64,000 nucleotides of DNA from Paenibacillus sp. MSJ-34. Lineage in GTDB: Bacteria; Bacillota; Bacilli; Paenibacillales; Paenibacillaceae. Position numbers and translations under genes: made by a program. Where the stretch lies: positions 93,890 to 157,889 of the forward strand of contig NZ_JAHLPR010000005.1 in the NCBI RefSeq assembly GCF_018918005.1, in the 5' to 3' direction. The stretch's first letter is position 1. Each line of letters starts with the position of its first letter. Under the pieces are notes generated by a model. The model did no database searches. It saw only the letters and a list, made by a program, of their open reading frames with translations, and had not been told where the DNA came from. Below, piece after piece: positions 54,242 through 62,915 of the stretch.

Positions 54242-55273
54242 TTACTTTAAAGCCATTTTTTGAACATTTTCTTCCACGGCTGCAAAGGAGCCGCGGAAAG
54301 CGAAACCGACCATTTGCTTCTCCACCAAGCGAGTGAGATCGCCTTGATTTGTTTCAATTTGCAAATCTTCTTTAACCAATTCTTTGAAACCGCGTTTCGG
54401 GCGGATTAAAAATGCCTCACCCGGTTTTACCCCTTCGTAAGTATGTTGTTTTTTGCCGACTGTTAATTCGTAGCCGTCATAATACACAATCGTGTCGATC
54501 CCAGCGATAGGAGCATAGGTTGTACCATCCGAAGTAAAACCTCTGACGGCCATCTCGATATCGGTTGCATCCGCGCTATTAGCCAGGATGACCGATCCTT
54601 GCCGCTTGGCCGTTCCCGCCGCTTTCTTTGCTTCAGTGAAGGTTCTCCAGATTGACACCCATCTTTCTTCACCGTCTTTCCCTTGATATTCCGTCTTATT
54701 GGCGGGCTTATAAGCAAAAGAAATGATCGGGAAGAGGTGAATATGATTCAAGAGTGCGTTATAACCTTCTCCCATAGCTTTGTTCAAAATATCGATTTCA
54801 AACGAGCGGTTGAACTTAATCATTTGCTTCGTATATTCGAAACCTGCCGAATATGTGACGATTCTCGCGGTCGGCCCTTGCTCCGCCTTCAAACTGCCAA
54901 ACTTGACCTCTTGACCTTCCATGTGTTCCGCAAAGATCACCGCGCCGGAAAGCGCCCATTTGGGGTCCAAAAGTTCAGGCAGATTCGGATCGGAAATCTG
55001 GTCGTAAATCGCTCCATAGAGAAGGGGAACCTTCTCCCGGCCCATTTCCACATCCAAAGTGATCTTGCCGAGCAATTCCTTGAAGACTGCTTCGCTCGCG
55101 AGGGATAACATTTCACCAATTGGCCTTTTCCACTTCCGCAGTCCCATTTCTCCGTTGACAATTTTCTTTTCTACATAATGGCGCTGACCATCCAGCACAA
55201 AAGGTACTTTCGTTTCAATCGTACCTTGACGACGTCGGTTTTCTTTTTCCGTTTCCAACGATATGATTCTCAT
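54242..55273 (-). CDS. Major capsid protein (phage capsid E type)
   Basis: 343 residues. RPIGEMLSLASEAVFKELLGKI, FEYTKQMIKFNRSFEIDILNKAM, and the C-terminal LIRPKRGFKELVKEDLQIETNQGDLTRLVEKQMVGFAFRGSFAAVEENVQK are typical of lambda-gpE-like capsids. Main shell protein, made in large amounts; position after the protease/scaffold and decoration genes matches Mu gpT. ATG in a strong context (AGGGTAAACA). Confidence 0.9.
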   Translation of the reverse strand: MRIISLETEKENRRRQGTIETKVPFVLDGQRHYVEKKIVNGEMGLRKWKRPIGEMLSLASEAVFKELLGKITLDVEMGREKVPLLYGAIYDQISDPNLPELLDPKWALSGAVIFAEHMEGQEVKFGSLKAEQGPTARIVTYSAGFEYTKQMIKFNRSFEIDILNKAMGEGYNALLNHIHLFPIISFAYKPANKTEYQGKDGEERWVSIWRTFTEAKKAAGTAKRQGSVILANSADATDIEMAVRGFTSDGTTYAPIAGIDTIVYYDGYELTVGKKQHTYEGVKPGEAFLIRPKRGFKELVKEDLQIETNQGDLTRLVEKQMVGFAFRGSFAAVEENVQKMALK

Positions 55274-55276
55274 TGT

Positions 55277-55702
55277 TTACCCTCCCGTTGTCGGTATCGG
55301 CTCAAGCTGCGGCCCGAGCAAAAACCAAATGACATTATTAGCGTCCTTGCCGTTTGTTACGCGTCCCGCCGGGCGGTTCCCGGCAGCGGTTTCGGTGAAC
55401 TTCTTCGTACTGGCGTTCCAATAAATTGCCGTACCTTTCACGAAGTTTTGGCTGGCGCTAATTTGATCCGTTTCGTATTCAGCCTGTTCGATTGTCAGTA
55501 CGAGTTCCTTCGTTTCATCAGCGCCTGTCTTGACAGACTGTACCGCGACGCCCAAGAAACCATCCAACAAGACGAATTCGCCTGCCGTAACGGTCGTGTC
55601 GGGCGGTATGGTAACGGTAACAGATTTGCCGTCACTAATTTTCGCTCTCGCCAATCCGTGTACTGTCCGAGGAACCGGCTGTCCTACATATTGCGTATCC
55701 AT
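55277..55702 (-). CDS. Capsid decoration protein, DUF2190
   Basis: 141 residues: VPRTVHGLARAKISDGKSVTV, AGEFVLLDGFLGVAVQSVKTG, KGTAIYWNASTKKFTETAAGN and PAGRV: the DUF2190 beta-tulip pattern of capsid-stabilising proteins related to lambda gpD. Sits between scaffold and capsid genes as expected. Confidence 0.88.
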   Translation of the reverse strand: MDTQYVGQPVPRTVHGLARAKISDGKSVTVTIPPDTTVTAGEFVLLDGFLGVAVQSVKTGADETKELVLTIEQAEYETDQISASQNFVKGTAIYWNASTKKFTETAAGNRPAGRVTNGKDANNVIWFLLGPQLEPIPTTGG

Positions 55703-55714
55703 GGATAACCCTCC

Positions 55715-56197
55715 TTAGATGGATGCCCAAACCGTATCCGATTCGGTATCCGAGTTGTTGTTTTTGCCGCTACCTACATAAGGCGGACGATCCGTATGAA
55801 TGCGGCTGATCATCGCCTTGACGTTTTCGTCCGCCAACAAAGAATCAATTTCCCCGACAATCGTTTCTTTGGTCATTCCTTCCCGGACGGGGATCATTTT
55901 CATAATGATTCCTTGAGCCATTTCACCAGCGACTTTCTCTTTCACAACGTCTTGCACTTGCTTCTGTTGCTCCTGCTGTCGGACCGCTCCAAGCGCTTTA
56001 CCGGCTTCCTCTATTTTGGGTAAAAGGTCGGCGTCTTCCGATACGCCAAGGGTCGTTTTGATTTTCTCCAGCAGCGTGAACGCAGCGGCATTCTTTTGAG
56101 AACCTTCTGGGTCCAAGCCCGAGATCACATCTCGAAGTGTGACGGTTCCATCTGCAATTTTATTTTTCAGTTGTGCGAGCAACTCTTTCCAATCCAT
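55715..56197 (-). CDS. Internal-start scaffold protein within the protease gene (Mu gpZ-like)
   Basis: An in-frame ATG at 56197 (MDWKELLAQLKNKIADGTVTL) is preceded by a perfect AAGGAGG (plus strand 56205-56211) 7 bases away. It would yield a 160-residue helical protein identical to the protease C-terminus, as in Mu I/Z and lambda C/Nu3. Strong ribosome sites rarely occur inside genes by chance, but translation was not shown. Confidence 0.65.
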   Translation of the reverse strand: MDWKELLAQLKNKIADGTVTLRDVISGLDPEGSQKNAAAFTLLEKIKTTLGVSEDADLLPKIEEAGKALGAVRQQEQQKQVQDVVKEKVAGEMAQGIIMKMIPVREGMTKETIVGEIDSLLADENVKAMISRIHTDRPPYVGSGKNNNSDTESDTVWASI

Positions 56198-56761
56198 GGT
56201 TTTTCCTCCTTCGTCATTAGGGTCGTCCATTTCTCCAATCGAGACGATGCGCGTCGGCATGCCTGACCGATCAAGCGGGGTCCAATCAATGGAGAGCGGT
56301 TCGAAGTCAACAACGTGTGTTTCGCCGTCCACCGTTTCAAGCATCGGGTAACCGAAAATACTGACTTGCTTAATTCGCTTTGTCCTGACCCATCGTTTCA
56401 GTTTGGGCGCATCTTTATCGATGATGCCGCGAAAAAATGCCGTTTCTCCGACCATCTTCGCGCCGATCCAGTGGGTGACGGGGTCTACAAATTCGGTTGC
56501 GACATCCTCCGGCTTTTGATGGCCGAGGATTCCGTTTAATGTGTACTGGTTGACGTAATCGACAATCGACTTCAGACTCTCGGGCCGATAATTCCAACCG
56601 CGCGTGGATTTTCCGGCGGGAATTCCCACGACAATCTCCATCGGATCGTCGTCGCCATGTTTAATTGCTGCAATGTCTACGCCGGGAGCCGGTGGAATAT
56701 CTTCCGCTTTCATCTCGCCGGTGATGGTCGCCAAAAGCTTCATCCATTTCTTTTTTGCCAT
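55715..56761 (-). CDS. Prohead protease (Mu gpI/gp32-like) with fused scaffold
   Basis: 348 residues from ATG at 56761 (GGGAGGTG upstream). The first 190 residues form the protease part (PAGKSTRGWNYRPESLKSIVDYV, NGILGHQKPEDVATEFVDP with a His, FGYPMLETVDGETHVVDFEPLSIDWTP with probable Ser region). The C-terminal 160 residues are helical and scaffold-like. Matures the prohead. A separate scaffold is predicted from an internal start. Confidence 0.8.
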   Translation of the reverse strand: MAKKKWMKLLATITGEMKAEDIPPAPGVDIAAIKHGDDDPMEIVVGIPAGKSTRGWNYRPESLKSIVDYVNQYTLNGILGHQKPEDVATEFVDPVTHWIGAKMVGETAFFRGIIDKDAPKLKRWVRTKRIKQVSIFGYPMLETVDGETHVVDFEPLSIDWTPLDRSGMPTRIVSIGEMDDPNDEGGKTMDWKELLAQLKNKIADGTVTLRDVISGLDPEGSQKNAAAFTLLEKIKTTLGVSEDADLLPKIEEAGKALGAVRQQEQQKQVQDVVKEKVAGEMAQGIIMKMIPVREGMTKETIVGEIDSLLADENVKAMISRIHTDRPPYVGSGKNNNSDTESDTVWASI

Positions 56762-56810
56762 GTTTATCACCTCCCAGGCAGGCGTATATGATTTGAACGT
56801 TCTGATTCGG

Positions 56811-56832
56811 CGTTATAACGCGTTATAACGCG
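56811..56832. repeat. Tandem palindromes CGTTATAACG x2
   Basis: CGTTATAACG at 56811-56820 and 56821-56830, followed by CG, are two perfect 10-bp palindromes end to end in the only sizeable gap (56762-56901) between the protease and MuF genes. Could be a protein-binding site or promoter element (TATAAC). Unexplained. Confidence 0.45.
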
Positions 56833-56901
56833 TGTGTAATTGTTCAGTCGAAGAATCGCCCCATTAAAGGGTCAAGCGATTTAAAACGGCATTCTGGCCG
56901 T

Positions 56902-57906
56902 TTATGCAGCCGAGTAAACATTTTCGTACCAGTCATTAATTTCAGGCTGGCTTTTCGGGTCTTGAATCCATTGTTTGAGATTCCGAACGAAATCTTTGGA
57001 ATCTTGATGCACCTCAACCAAGTACGATAACGTATTCGGGTGAGCGGGGTAGGGAGGAGGATCGTCTTTGCTGTAGACGCCAAGCCCTAATCCTATGTCA
57101 TGACTTGCCAATTCGTCGCAAACATCGCGAATACGATGCGATGGCGATAGACAGAAGCGGATTCCGTTGCAACTTGGAGAGACTTGCGCCGATAGGATCG
57201 TGCCTTGTCCGAAGGCCGCCGTTGTCTCCGTTCGGGCCAGTCTCAGCGCTGGATAACTGATATCTTCAGGAATGCGTGTACCCATTCGCTTCATCATACC
57301 TTCGAAATACTTCGCTTCGACGTTTGCACCTTCTTTGACATATCTCTCCAACATCCGTGCCGTGGTGACGGCATCTTGGCCAGTTGCGACGGCATCTTGG
57401 ATGATGTCCCGCATAGCATCACGGGCTGCGGCCGATTTCTCCCATATACGGTCTGACAACTTTAGCCCCTTGTGCGTTCGTTCCCAACATGCTCGAACCG
57501 CTTCTACGTTTACCCGGAAATACATTCGGTCAATGCCTGTCTTGGTAAGCCGGGGTATACTGACTTTATTCGTGAGTAGATCGATACTCACCGCCCGATT
57601 GAAACGGCTCCCGATCTCGACTCCCGACTCGATGTATTCCTTCAGCGATTCGGTCAAGTCATCGCGTAATTGTTCACCTTGTTCAAGTAGTTGGTGTTCG
57701 ACCTTCGTCAGTAACCATGTCCCGATTCGTGAAGTTCCTCCTTGTTTCAGTATGGAAGAAATGCGAGATGCAGCACGGATAAAAATTTTACGTATTTCCG
57801 GGTCCTGTCTTAGACGTAGTTCCAAGAATGCTTTCCGGCTTCGAAGGGCTTCGGAAGCATATTCCTTGGCCGTCTTTTTGATTTGGTTGATCTCGTCGCG
57901 CTTCAT
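56902..57906 (-). CDS. Phage head morphogenesis protein (MuF, Mu gp30/SPP1 gp7-like)
   Basis: 334 residues. The C-terminal third has RTETTAAFGQGTILSAQV, CDELASHDIGLGLGVYSKDDPPPYPAHPNTLSYLV, the MuF-domain motif (R-TE, then cysteine and P-HP-C-type context). The first part is helical. Minor head protein found beside the portal. Overlaps the portal gene by 4 bases. Confidence 0.88.
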   Translation of the reverse strand: MKRDEINQIKKTAKEYASEALRSRKAFLELRLRQDPEIRKIFIRAASRISSILKQGGTSRIGTWLLTKVEHQLLEQGEQLRDDLTESLKEYIESGVEIGSRFNRAVSIDLLTNKVSIPRLTKTGIDRMYFRVNVEAVRACWERTHKGLKLSDRIWEKSAAARDAMRDIIQDAVATGQDAVTTARMLERYVKEGANVEAKYFEGMMKRMGTRIPEDISYPALRLARTETTAAFGQGTILSAQVSPSCNGIRFCLSPSHRIRDVCDELASHDIGLGLGVYSKDDPPPYPAHPNTLSYLVEVHQDSKDFVRNLKQWIQDPKSQPEINDWYENVYSAA

Positions 57907-59402
57907 GATGCATCCATCCTTTGCAATTCCTTATCAATGCGCTTGAGTTCTCGGATGCTTAGCGCTCCGTCGGCCAACCTCTCGGCGTCGATTTTGTTTT
58001 GTACGATCCGTTTCCATTCCGTGTCTGCCTCGGGGTCTTCCGAATCATACTCTTTCATGGTCGGAACATAGGCCCGCAAAAAGTCGGCAGCCGAATCGCA
58101 ACTGATGAATCCTCCTTGCACCGCGGTATTGAGTCCCGCTGTGAGTGCTTGAATCGTTTCGGCCAGTTCCTTTTCATCGCGAGGATCGATCTCGTCCCAT
58201 TCCAACGTAGTAGCATACGTTTCGAAGCTTGTCATTTCCGCCTGGGAGGTCATCGCGAGTACCATCCGCGCTAACCGTTGCCAATTTTCCGTGAAATTTC
58301 CCCGTTTGCGGCTGATCATCCGTACAAAGACCGGCATCTGTTCTTTCGTCGACGCAAGCGAAGACGGGGTATGAACGCCAAGTACAAATTCCGGTGTTTC
58401 GGATACCGAGACGATACAGTAAAACAACAGCTTCAAGAGACTTGTTGCATCGCCGATGGAGGATCGAACTTCGATGAATTCCGCATCCTCGCTATCCGTA
58501 AAAATAAGGAAGTCACGCCCGTCTAGCGAAATGGTGCCGCCATCTTTCGCGAATTGCGCCGGGTCTTGAACGTTGAAATTGTTTCGCAAAAATGCCGCAA
58601 CGTCCTTGAGCTTCAGCTTAAGCCGCGGCGTCGAGTGCATTTTCGAGCCTTGCAGCGCATGCAACATAACATCGTGATACGCTTTGATAAACGGCTCCAG
58701 CGGTTCTAATTCGCTCTGGCCGTATATCCGGGTTTCATCCCGTTCGTTTTGAAAATGCTCGATAGGGATGAACCCCCAAGGATTCTGTTCCTCGGTCACT
58801 CGGGGTACTCCTGGAATCGGATCGCCATCCAGTACAATCTTTCTTCGTTGGGCGCTGATCCATTGCGTAACCTTGGTGACTCGCTTCTCGCCTCGCTCAT
58901 CCATCCAATTCAGCGTCGACTTTAAGACATATTCCTCAACCTGTCCTGTCAGCGGATTGCGATTGATGGAGGCCACTTCCTCATTCGGGATAATCGTATA
59001 GACAATTCGCGCTTTCACTTCAGGATATAACGGCGCGTCCACCGCTTCGCGAGTCAACCAAACGAAACAATCCCCTTCAAGCAAAGCTTTCTTATGCGTC
59101 CTTGTCATCTTCGATGTCTGGGCCGCAAAAAAGTCGTTAATAACTTTCCGCGCGTTCTCATCGTCCGATAAGAAGGAGGGGACCCCGATGAATCCCGCTT
59201 TCGCGTTAATGATCGGTTTACAAAAACCGGCTCCAAGCTTATAGCTGTCCTCCGCATTGTCATATAGATTTCTGGCGAGTTCATAGTCAACGCGCCTAGA
59301 GTCTAGACTGTAATGGGAGAAACCGCTGACCATGGCGCTGACCTTCCTTCGCAGCTTAGAGATTTCGCCGACAGCTTGTTTCATCCACCTTTTTAACCCC
59401 AT
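57903..59402 (-). CDS. Portal protein
   Basis: 499 residues: YDNAEDSYKLGAGFCKPIINAKAGFIGVPS, the RTHKKALLEGDCFVWLTREA clip region, NPWGFIPIEHFQNERDETRIYGQSELEPLEPFIKAYHDVML and the late helices. SPP1 gp6/Mu gp29-type dodecameric DNA gate. ATG follows the terminase end with a 10-base overlap. Confidence 0.9.
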   Translation of the reverse strand: MGLKRWMKQAVGEISKLRRKVSAMVSGFSHYSLDSRRVDYELARNLYDNAEDSYKLGAGFCKPIINAKAGFIGVPSFLSDDENARKVINDFFAAQTSKMTRTHKKALLEGDCFVWLTREAVDAPLYPEVKARIVYTIIPNEEVASINRNPLTGQVEEYVLKSTLNWMDERGEKRVTKVTQWISAQRRKIVLDGDPIPGVPRVTEEQNPWGFIPIEHFQNERDETRIYGQSELEPLEPFIKAYHDVMLHALQGSKMHSTPRLKLKLKDVAAFLRNNFNVQDPAQFAKDGGTISLDGRDFLIFTDSEDAEFIEVRSSIGDATSLLKLLFYCIVSVSETPEFVLGVHTPSSLASTKEQMPVFVRMISRKRGNFTENWQRLARMVLAMTSQAEMTSFETYATTLEWDEIDPRDEKELAETIQALTAGLNTAVQGGFISCDSAADFLRAYVPTMKEYDSEDPEADTEWKRIVQNKIDAERLADGALSIRELKRIDKELQRMDAS

Positions 59403-61129
59403 ATTCTTAGCCCCCTAAACACACTTAGCAGCCCGTTATCGATAACGCCCGCGCTTTTCGCTAATGTACGGCATGCTTCCAAGGCGTCCGGCCCGTCGTC
59501 ATACGCGCCCATCGGAAATTGCTTGAGTTGCTCCAGCAATCGCTTATGCCGTGCATCAAATTTGATATACCGGTTCTTGATGTCCGGTTGTAATGTTTGA
59601 ATCCGCATGACTTTGTCGCTGTTCTGATTCATTTCCTCAATCGGTAAATATAGCCCAACCTCTGCGGATTTTTCGGCAAGTTTTTCCTTGAGAAACCACT
59701 GGAATTGATTTGTCTCGCAACCGAATTTCGAATAACCCTTGCCGTAGCTCATGCGTAGCCAGCGCTCTTTCTCCAGCACATCGGTAATAATGATATCCGG
59801 GTGCCTTCGCTCGATATCGGCGTCGATAACGTACAAATATCCGGTTCGGTTCTGTTTGGCAATGGTGATTATCGCGGAAAAGTCACTTTTCTTTTTCTTC
59901 CCTAGCGACGGATCAACCCAACCAAAGAAGGAATAACCGTCAGTGAAGTCCATGTCCAATGGATTGTAATAGTCGAACCATTCTTCATTAAACAAACAAT
60001 CTTCGGGGTTGATTGGTTCGTTCTGATATTCACTGTTAAAGGAAGAGTCACCATCGCCAACCTTTTCCACCATGAGATCGTAATAGGAAAGTTTAGCCTC
60101 CCATAAAACCTGTGTTCCTTCGAGCATCTCTTCCCGATTGGTTTCGAAAAACGAAAGTGCTGCCTGCTCGCGTTCTTCGTCCCCCAGTTCAAGATCGGTG
60201 TATATGGATTCCCATTCATCCCATAAATCTTGACGCTGTGCGAAGGAAAGGACAGCCTTATATTTCACGGATCGATACCTCGGATTTTTCAGAATACCGG
60301 CGAGCAAACTGTCATAATGCAAGATCGTGCCGATATAAAATATATCCGTGTAGGTATCCCCGGATTTGCTGACAGCCTTGAAAAACCAATTGTGCAGCTT
60401 TTTCCGTTGCTCTGCCGTTCGAACGTTCTCGTCATTCTCGATGTCGTCGAGGACCAGAAGATCAGGACGCCAGTTTTTATGTTTCCGACCCCGAATCTTT
60501 TTTCCCGATCCGATAGCCTCCATCTTGATGCCGGTGCTGGTCAGAATGACATTGTTACGCCATACCTTGCCCTTAAGGTCCCCGAAATCCTCGCGGATCG
60601 CTTCGTTTTCCTCGAATTCTTCCCGAATGCTTTCCAGGAATCCCTCGGCCTGATCGGAGCTATCCGACAGGATGATGGGATAATGTTTGTACTCGTATAC
60701 AATGGCGTGAATCACATCTTTAAACGTAACATTCGTTGACTTCGCGTGACCGCGAGGGGCGGCGATGGCCCGCTTGCTTCCAGGCTGCTGATTGACCTTT
60801 TTCGCAGCGTCGCTGTTCATCGGGGCGATTTGCTTCAATACCCCTTTCTGCCAAAGCGCATCTAACACGCGATGAAACTCCGGCGTTTCCCGGTTAAAAT
60901 AATGGGGGAAGTATGCCTTGCCGAAATACTCAAGGTCGATAGCTCCCAGTTTCCGACGCAAACCATTCTTCCCGGTGATTGGTTTGCCGTCCCGATACTG
61001 CTTGCGTAATTCTACGCGTTCAGGCGAATCGCCCCGGTACAAGTACACCTCCATAAGCCGCTTAACTTCTAAAGTCTCTTGGATGGCGGTATTATCAGTT
61101 TTTTTGGCAAAATCTTTTAGAATGCTCAT
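59393..61129 (-). CDS. terL: Terminase large subunit (Mu gp28-like)
   Basis: 578 residues. ATPase with Walker A-like APRGHAKSTN near residue 125 and Walker B LLVLDDIEND; nuclease domain starting GWVDPSLGKKKKSDFSAI (first Asp) and ending YDDGPDALEACRTL (last acidic residues). Packages DNA into proheads. The gene begins after an unusual 110-base untranslated gap from the NusG-like gene. GGAGGTGACGT precedes the ATG. Confidence 0.93.
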   Translation of the reverse strand: MSILKDFAKKTDNTAIQETLEVKRLMEVYLYRGDSPERVELRKQYRDGKPITGKNGLRRKLGAIDLEYFGKAYFPHYFNRETPEFHRVLDALWQKGVLKQIAPMNSDAAKKVNQQPGSKRAIAAPRGHAKSTNVTFKDVIHAIVYEYKHYPIILSDSSDQAEGFLESIREEFEENEAIREDFGDLKGKVWRNNVILTSTGIKMEAIGSGKKIRGRKHKNWRPDLLVLDDIENDENVRTAEQRKKLHNWFFKAVSKSGDTYTDIFYIGTILHYDSLLAGILKNPRYRSVKYKAVLSFAQRQDLWDEWESIYTDLELGDEEREQAALSFFETNREEMLEGTQVLWEAKLSYYDLMVEKVGDGDSSFNSEYQNEPINPEDCLFNEEWFDYYNPLDMDFTDGYSFFGWVDPSLGKKKKSDFSAIITIAKQNRTGYLYVIDADIERRHPDIIITDVLEKERWLRMSYGKGYSKFGCETNQFQWFLKEKLAEKSAEVGLYLPIEEMNQNSDKVMRIQTLQPDIKNRYIKFDARHKRLLEQLKQFPMGAYDDGPDALEACRTLAKSAGVIDNGLLSVFRGLRIWG

Positions 61130-61138
61130 ACGTCACCT

Positions 61139-61239
61139 CCGGCGGGCATGCTTCGCCACCCGGCAGCCTGTTTCGGCTCTGGTTGTAGCTCACATCGTGT
61201 TCCCGGTGTTCCCCGGCCCTGCCGTAACAAGGTGCCGTT
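61139..61239 (-). promoter_or_regulatory. Hairpin-rich spacer between the NusG-like gene and terL
   Basis: In this gene-packed operon a 110-base non-coding gap is exceptional. It is GC-rich and holds CCGG-TGTTCC-CCGG (61203-61216), AGCC-TGTTTC-GGCT (61165-61178) and GGCG-GGCATGCTT-CGCC (61141-61157), three small stems in the RNA, ending at the terL ribosome site. No U-tract follows, so it is not a normal terminator. A NusG/LoaP recruitment RNA is a candidate. Confidence 0.4.
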
Positions 61240-61740
61240 TCATTCCGGTGCTTTATCCAAAATATCGATACCGAAGTCAATCTCTTTCGGTTCTCCAAAT
61301 AACGTGATGCGTACGCGGGCCCGGCCTTTGCGCCGATCCACGCGAACGATTTGACCTTCCATGTTTTTCAGCGGGCCGTCAATGACGGTCACTTTCTCGC
61401 CGTCCTGCACCCTTGACATACCAACCAGTTCGCTTTCTTCACACCATTTCAGGACATGTGCCATTTCTTGTAGCGGTACAGGACACGGGTCCGGGCGGCC
61501 TAGAATTCGAATCACGCCATATTGATCGACAAGTTTGTAATAGCTTTCATGATCCAGCACGGTATAAACGAAAACGTATCCCGGAAACAAAAGGCGGGTC
61601 ACTTCCTTGAAAGAACCTTGACGGCGTTCCATCAACTTTCGCCTGGGGATCAGCGTCTGGATATGCGGTGCGGATCGTTCAAGCCGCTTTTTCACGTTCA
61701 ATTCCTCTCCTGTGAGGACGTGTAACACGTACCAGTTCAA
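61240..61740 (-). CDS. Phage NusG-family (LoaP-type) transcription antiterminator
   Basis: 166 residues. N-terminal NGN domain: MNWYVLHVLTGEELNVKKRL, LIPRRKLMERRQGSFKEV, RLLFPGYVFVYTVLDHESYY; C-terminal KOW: GEKVTVIDGPLKNMEGQIVRVDRRKGRARVRITLFG. This is the domain order of NusG and its paralogues RfaH and LoaP; the long basic loop (RRKLMERRQG) and Firmicutes origin favour LoaP. Such paralogues bind RNA polymerase at special sequences and let it pass terminators in long operons. Mu and most relatives lack one. Overlaps the gp27-like gene by 4 bases. Confidence 0.85.
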   Translation of the reverse strand: MNWYVLHVLTGEELNVKKRLERSAPHIQTLIPRRKLMERRQGSFKEVTRLLFPGYVFVYTVLDHESYYKLVDQYGVIRILGRPDPCPVPLQEMAHVLKWCEESELVGMSRVQDGEKVTVIDGPLKNMEGQIVRVDRRKGRARVRITLFGEPKEIDFGIDILDKAPE

Positions 61741-62300
61741 TTGTCATCCGCCTCCAATCGTTCGGCTACCCGGTTGGCTACTTGGATTAGCCGCTCGCAA
61801 AGTTCCGGCTCGACGCCTTCCAGTTCGGCGTATACTTCTTTCCGAAACTCTTCGAGCGCGACTTTCGTTCGCTCGGCTAGGTCGGCTTTGACTTTGTCCT
61901 TATAAACTTTCGTTCGGGAGAGGGAGACCATGATCCGGGCGGCCTTGTCCAAGTCCATCTCGTCCCATTCCTCTTGAGCGTTCGCAAACTTCTTCGTTAA
62001 CTCGCCGCTCATAATCTGGAGAGCGCCTTCCGTGTAATCTGCGTCTGGGTTCTTCTTGATCAATTCCACGATAGCACGTGTTTGTTCCTGGGCTTCAAGG
62101 AGCCGCTGGGCCGACTTATCAAGTCGGAGCGCATAGCGACCGATAGAGCTTTTGGATACAAGGAAACCTTGATCGTATAGATATTCCGAGATTTCGAAAT
62201 AGGTACAGCGCGTGTCCGCAATCATGGCGTCAACTTGATCCTTGATGTGCAAGGGCAAATCATCTACCTTAGAACGAGTTCTACGACGCTTGTCGGCCAT
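61737..62300 (-). CDS. Phage DUF3486 protein (Mu gp27-like, probable small terminase)
   Basis: 187 residues: RTRSKVDDLPLHIKDQVDAMI, then TYFEISEYLYDQGFLVSKSSIGRYALRLDK, a helix-turn-helix as in DUF3486. In Mu-like phages it precedes the large terminase and is thought to be the small terminase subunit. ATG overlaps the previous stop (TAATG). Confidence 0.88.
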   Translation of the reverse strand: MADKRRRTRSKVDDLPLHIKDQVDAMIADTRCTYFEISEYLYDQGFLVSKSSIGRYALRLDKSAQRLLEAQEQTRAIVELIKKNPDADYTEGALQIMSGELTKKFANAQEEWDEMDLDKAARIMVSLSRTKVYKDKVKADLAERTKVALEEFRKEVYAELEGVEPELCERLIQVANRVAERLEADDN

Positions 62301-62617
62301 TAGATTGCCACTCCCGGATCGTCGGGGGTGGAGCCTTCCAGCAAGTCGATGCCTTCGACGGTCAGGCGAATGACGGCATCGTTTGCGTATGCGTTGTACG
62401 AATTGATCCGGTCGTTCGTGAATTCGATGTACCCTTTGCCGACCAGGTAATCCAAATGCTTGGATATGTCGGGGCTAATGATGACACCATCGTTTACCAT
62501 AACATTTACAAGCTGTCGGCATAACAGCGAATTGTTATGCCCTTTAGCCAAGCTGCGCATGATGTAACCGCGCACCCCTTTATTATGCTGGACACCGCGA
62601 TAAGCTTGTTCATCCAT
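62300..62617 (-). CDS. Mu gp26-like winged-helix phage protein
   Basis: 105 residues from ATG at 62617 (GGAGG upstream). MDEQAYRGVQHNKGVRGYIMRSL, SPDISKHLDYLVGKGYIEF and AVIRLTVEGIDLLEGS read as a small winged helix, as in Mu gp26. Its place between gp25- and gp27-like genes is the Mu order. Confidence 0.78.
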   Translation of the reverse strand: MDEQAYRGVQHNKGVRGYIMRSLAKGHNNSLLCRQLVNVMVNDGVIISPDISKHLDYLVGKGYIEFTNDRINSYNAYANDAVIRLTVEGIDLLEGSTPDDPGVAI

Positions 62618-62912
62618 TATGGCTACCTCCAATCACTCTGTCGTGTATTTTGTCAAGTTTTTTATCCACGTTGTTCATCGTGCGGATAAAGTCTTCCCTG
62701 GTTGTATAAATAAAGGGCAGGTCAGCGCGGAGGTCGTCCAGTTCTTTCTCGACTTTATCCACGCGTTGATCCATTTTCTTTTCAAGGTTTTCTACATGTT
62801 GAGCGTTTTCTTTAATTTGCGTTTTAATCTCATTTAAGGTCGATTTAATAAAGTATCCAATAATACCGATCCCCAGCAAGGTAGCGCTTTGTAAAGCCCA
62901 GTTCAAATCCAT
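62610..62912 (-). CDS. Mu gp25-like membrane-anchored coiled-coil protein
   Basis: 100 residues: a membrane segment (WALQSATLLGIGIIGYFIKS) followed by a heptad-like charged helix (ENAQHVENLEKKMDQRVDKVEKELDDL). This shape matches Mu gp25/Rz-like or DUF2730 proteins. In a lysis cassette beside the holin it might be a spanin-like or antiholin partner; a Gram-positive host needs no spanin, so the role is open. Confidence 0.65.
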   Translation of the reverse strand: MDLNWALQSATLLGIGIIGYFIKSTLNEIKTQIKENAQHVENLEKKMDQRVDKVEKELDDLRADLPFIYTTREDFIRTMNNVDKKLDKIHDRVIGGSHNG

Positions 62913-62915
62913 CCG

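Noticed and set aside
61095..61298. A 67-codon minus-strand frame across the spacer between the NusG-like gene and terL.
   Set aside because: It overlaps the ends of both genes, lacks a ribosome site and reads through the hairpins; the gap is better explained as RNA structure.
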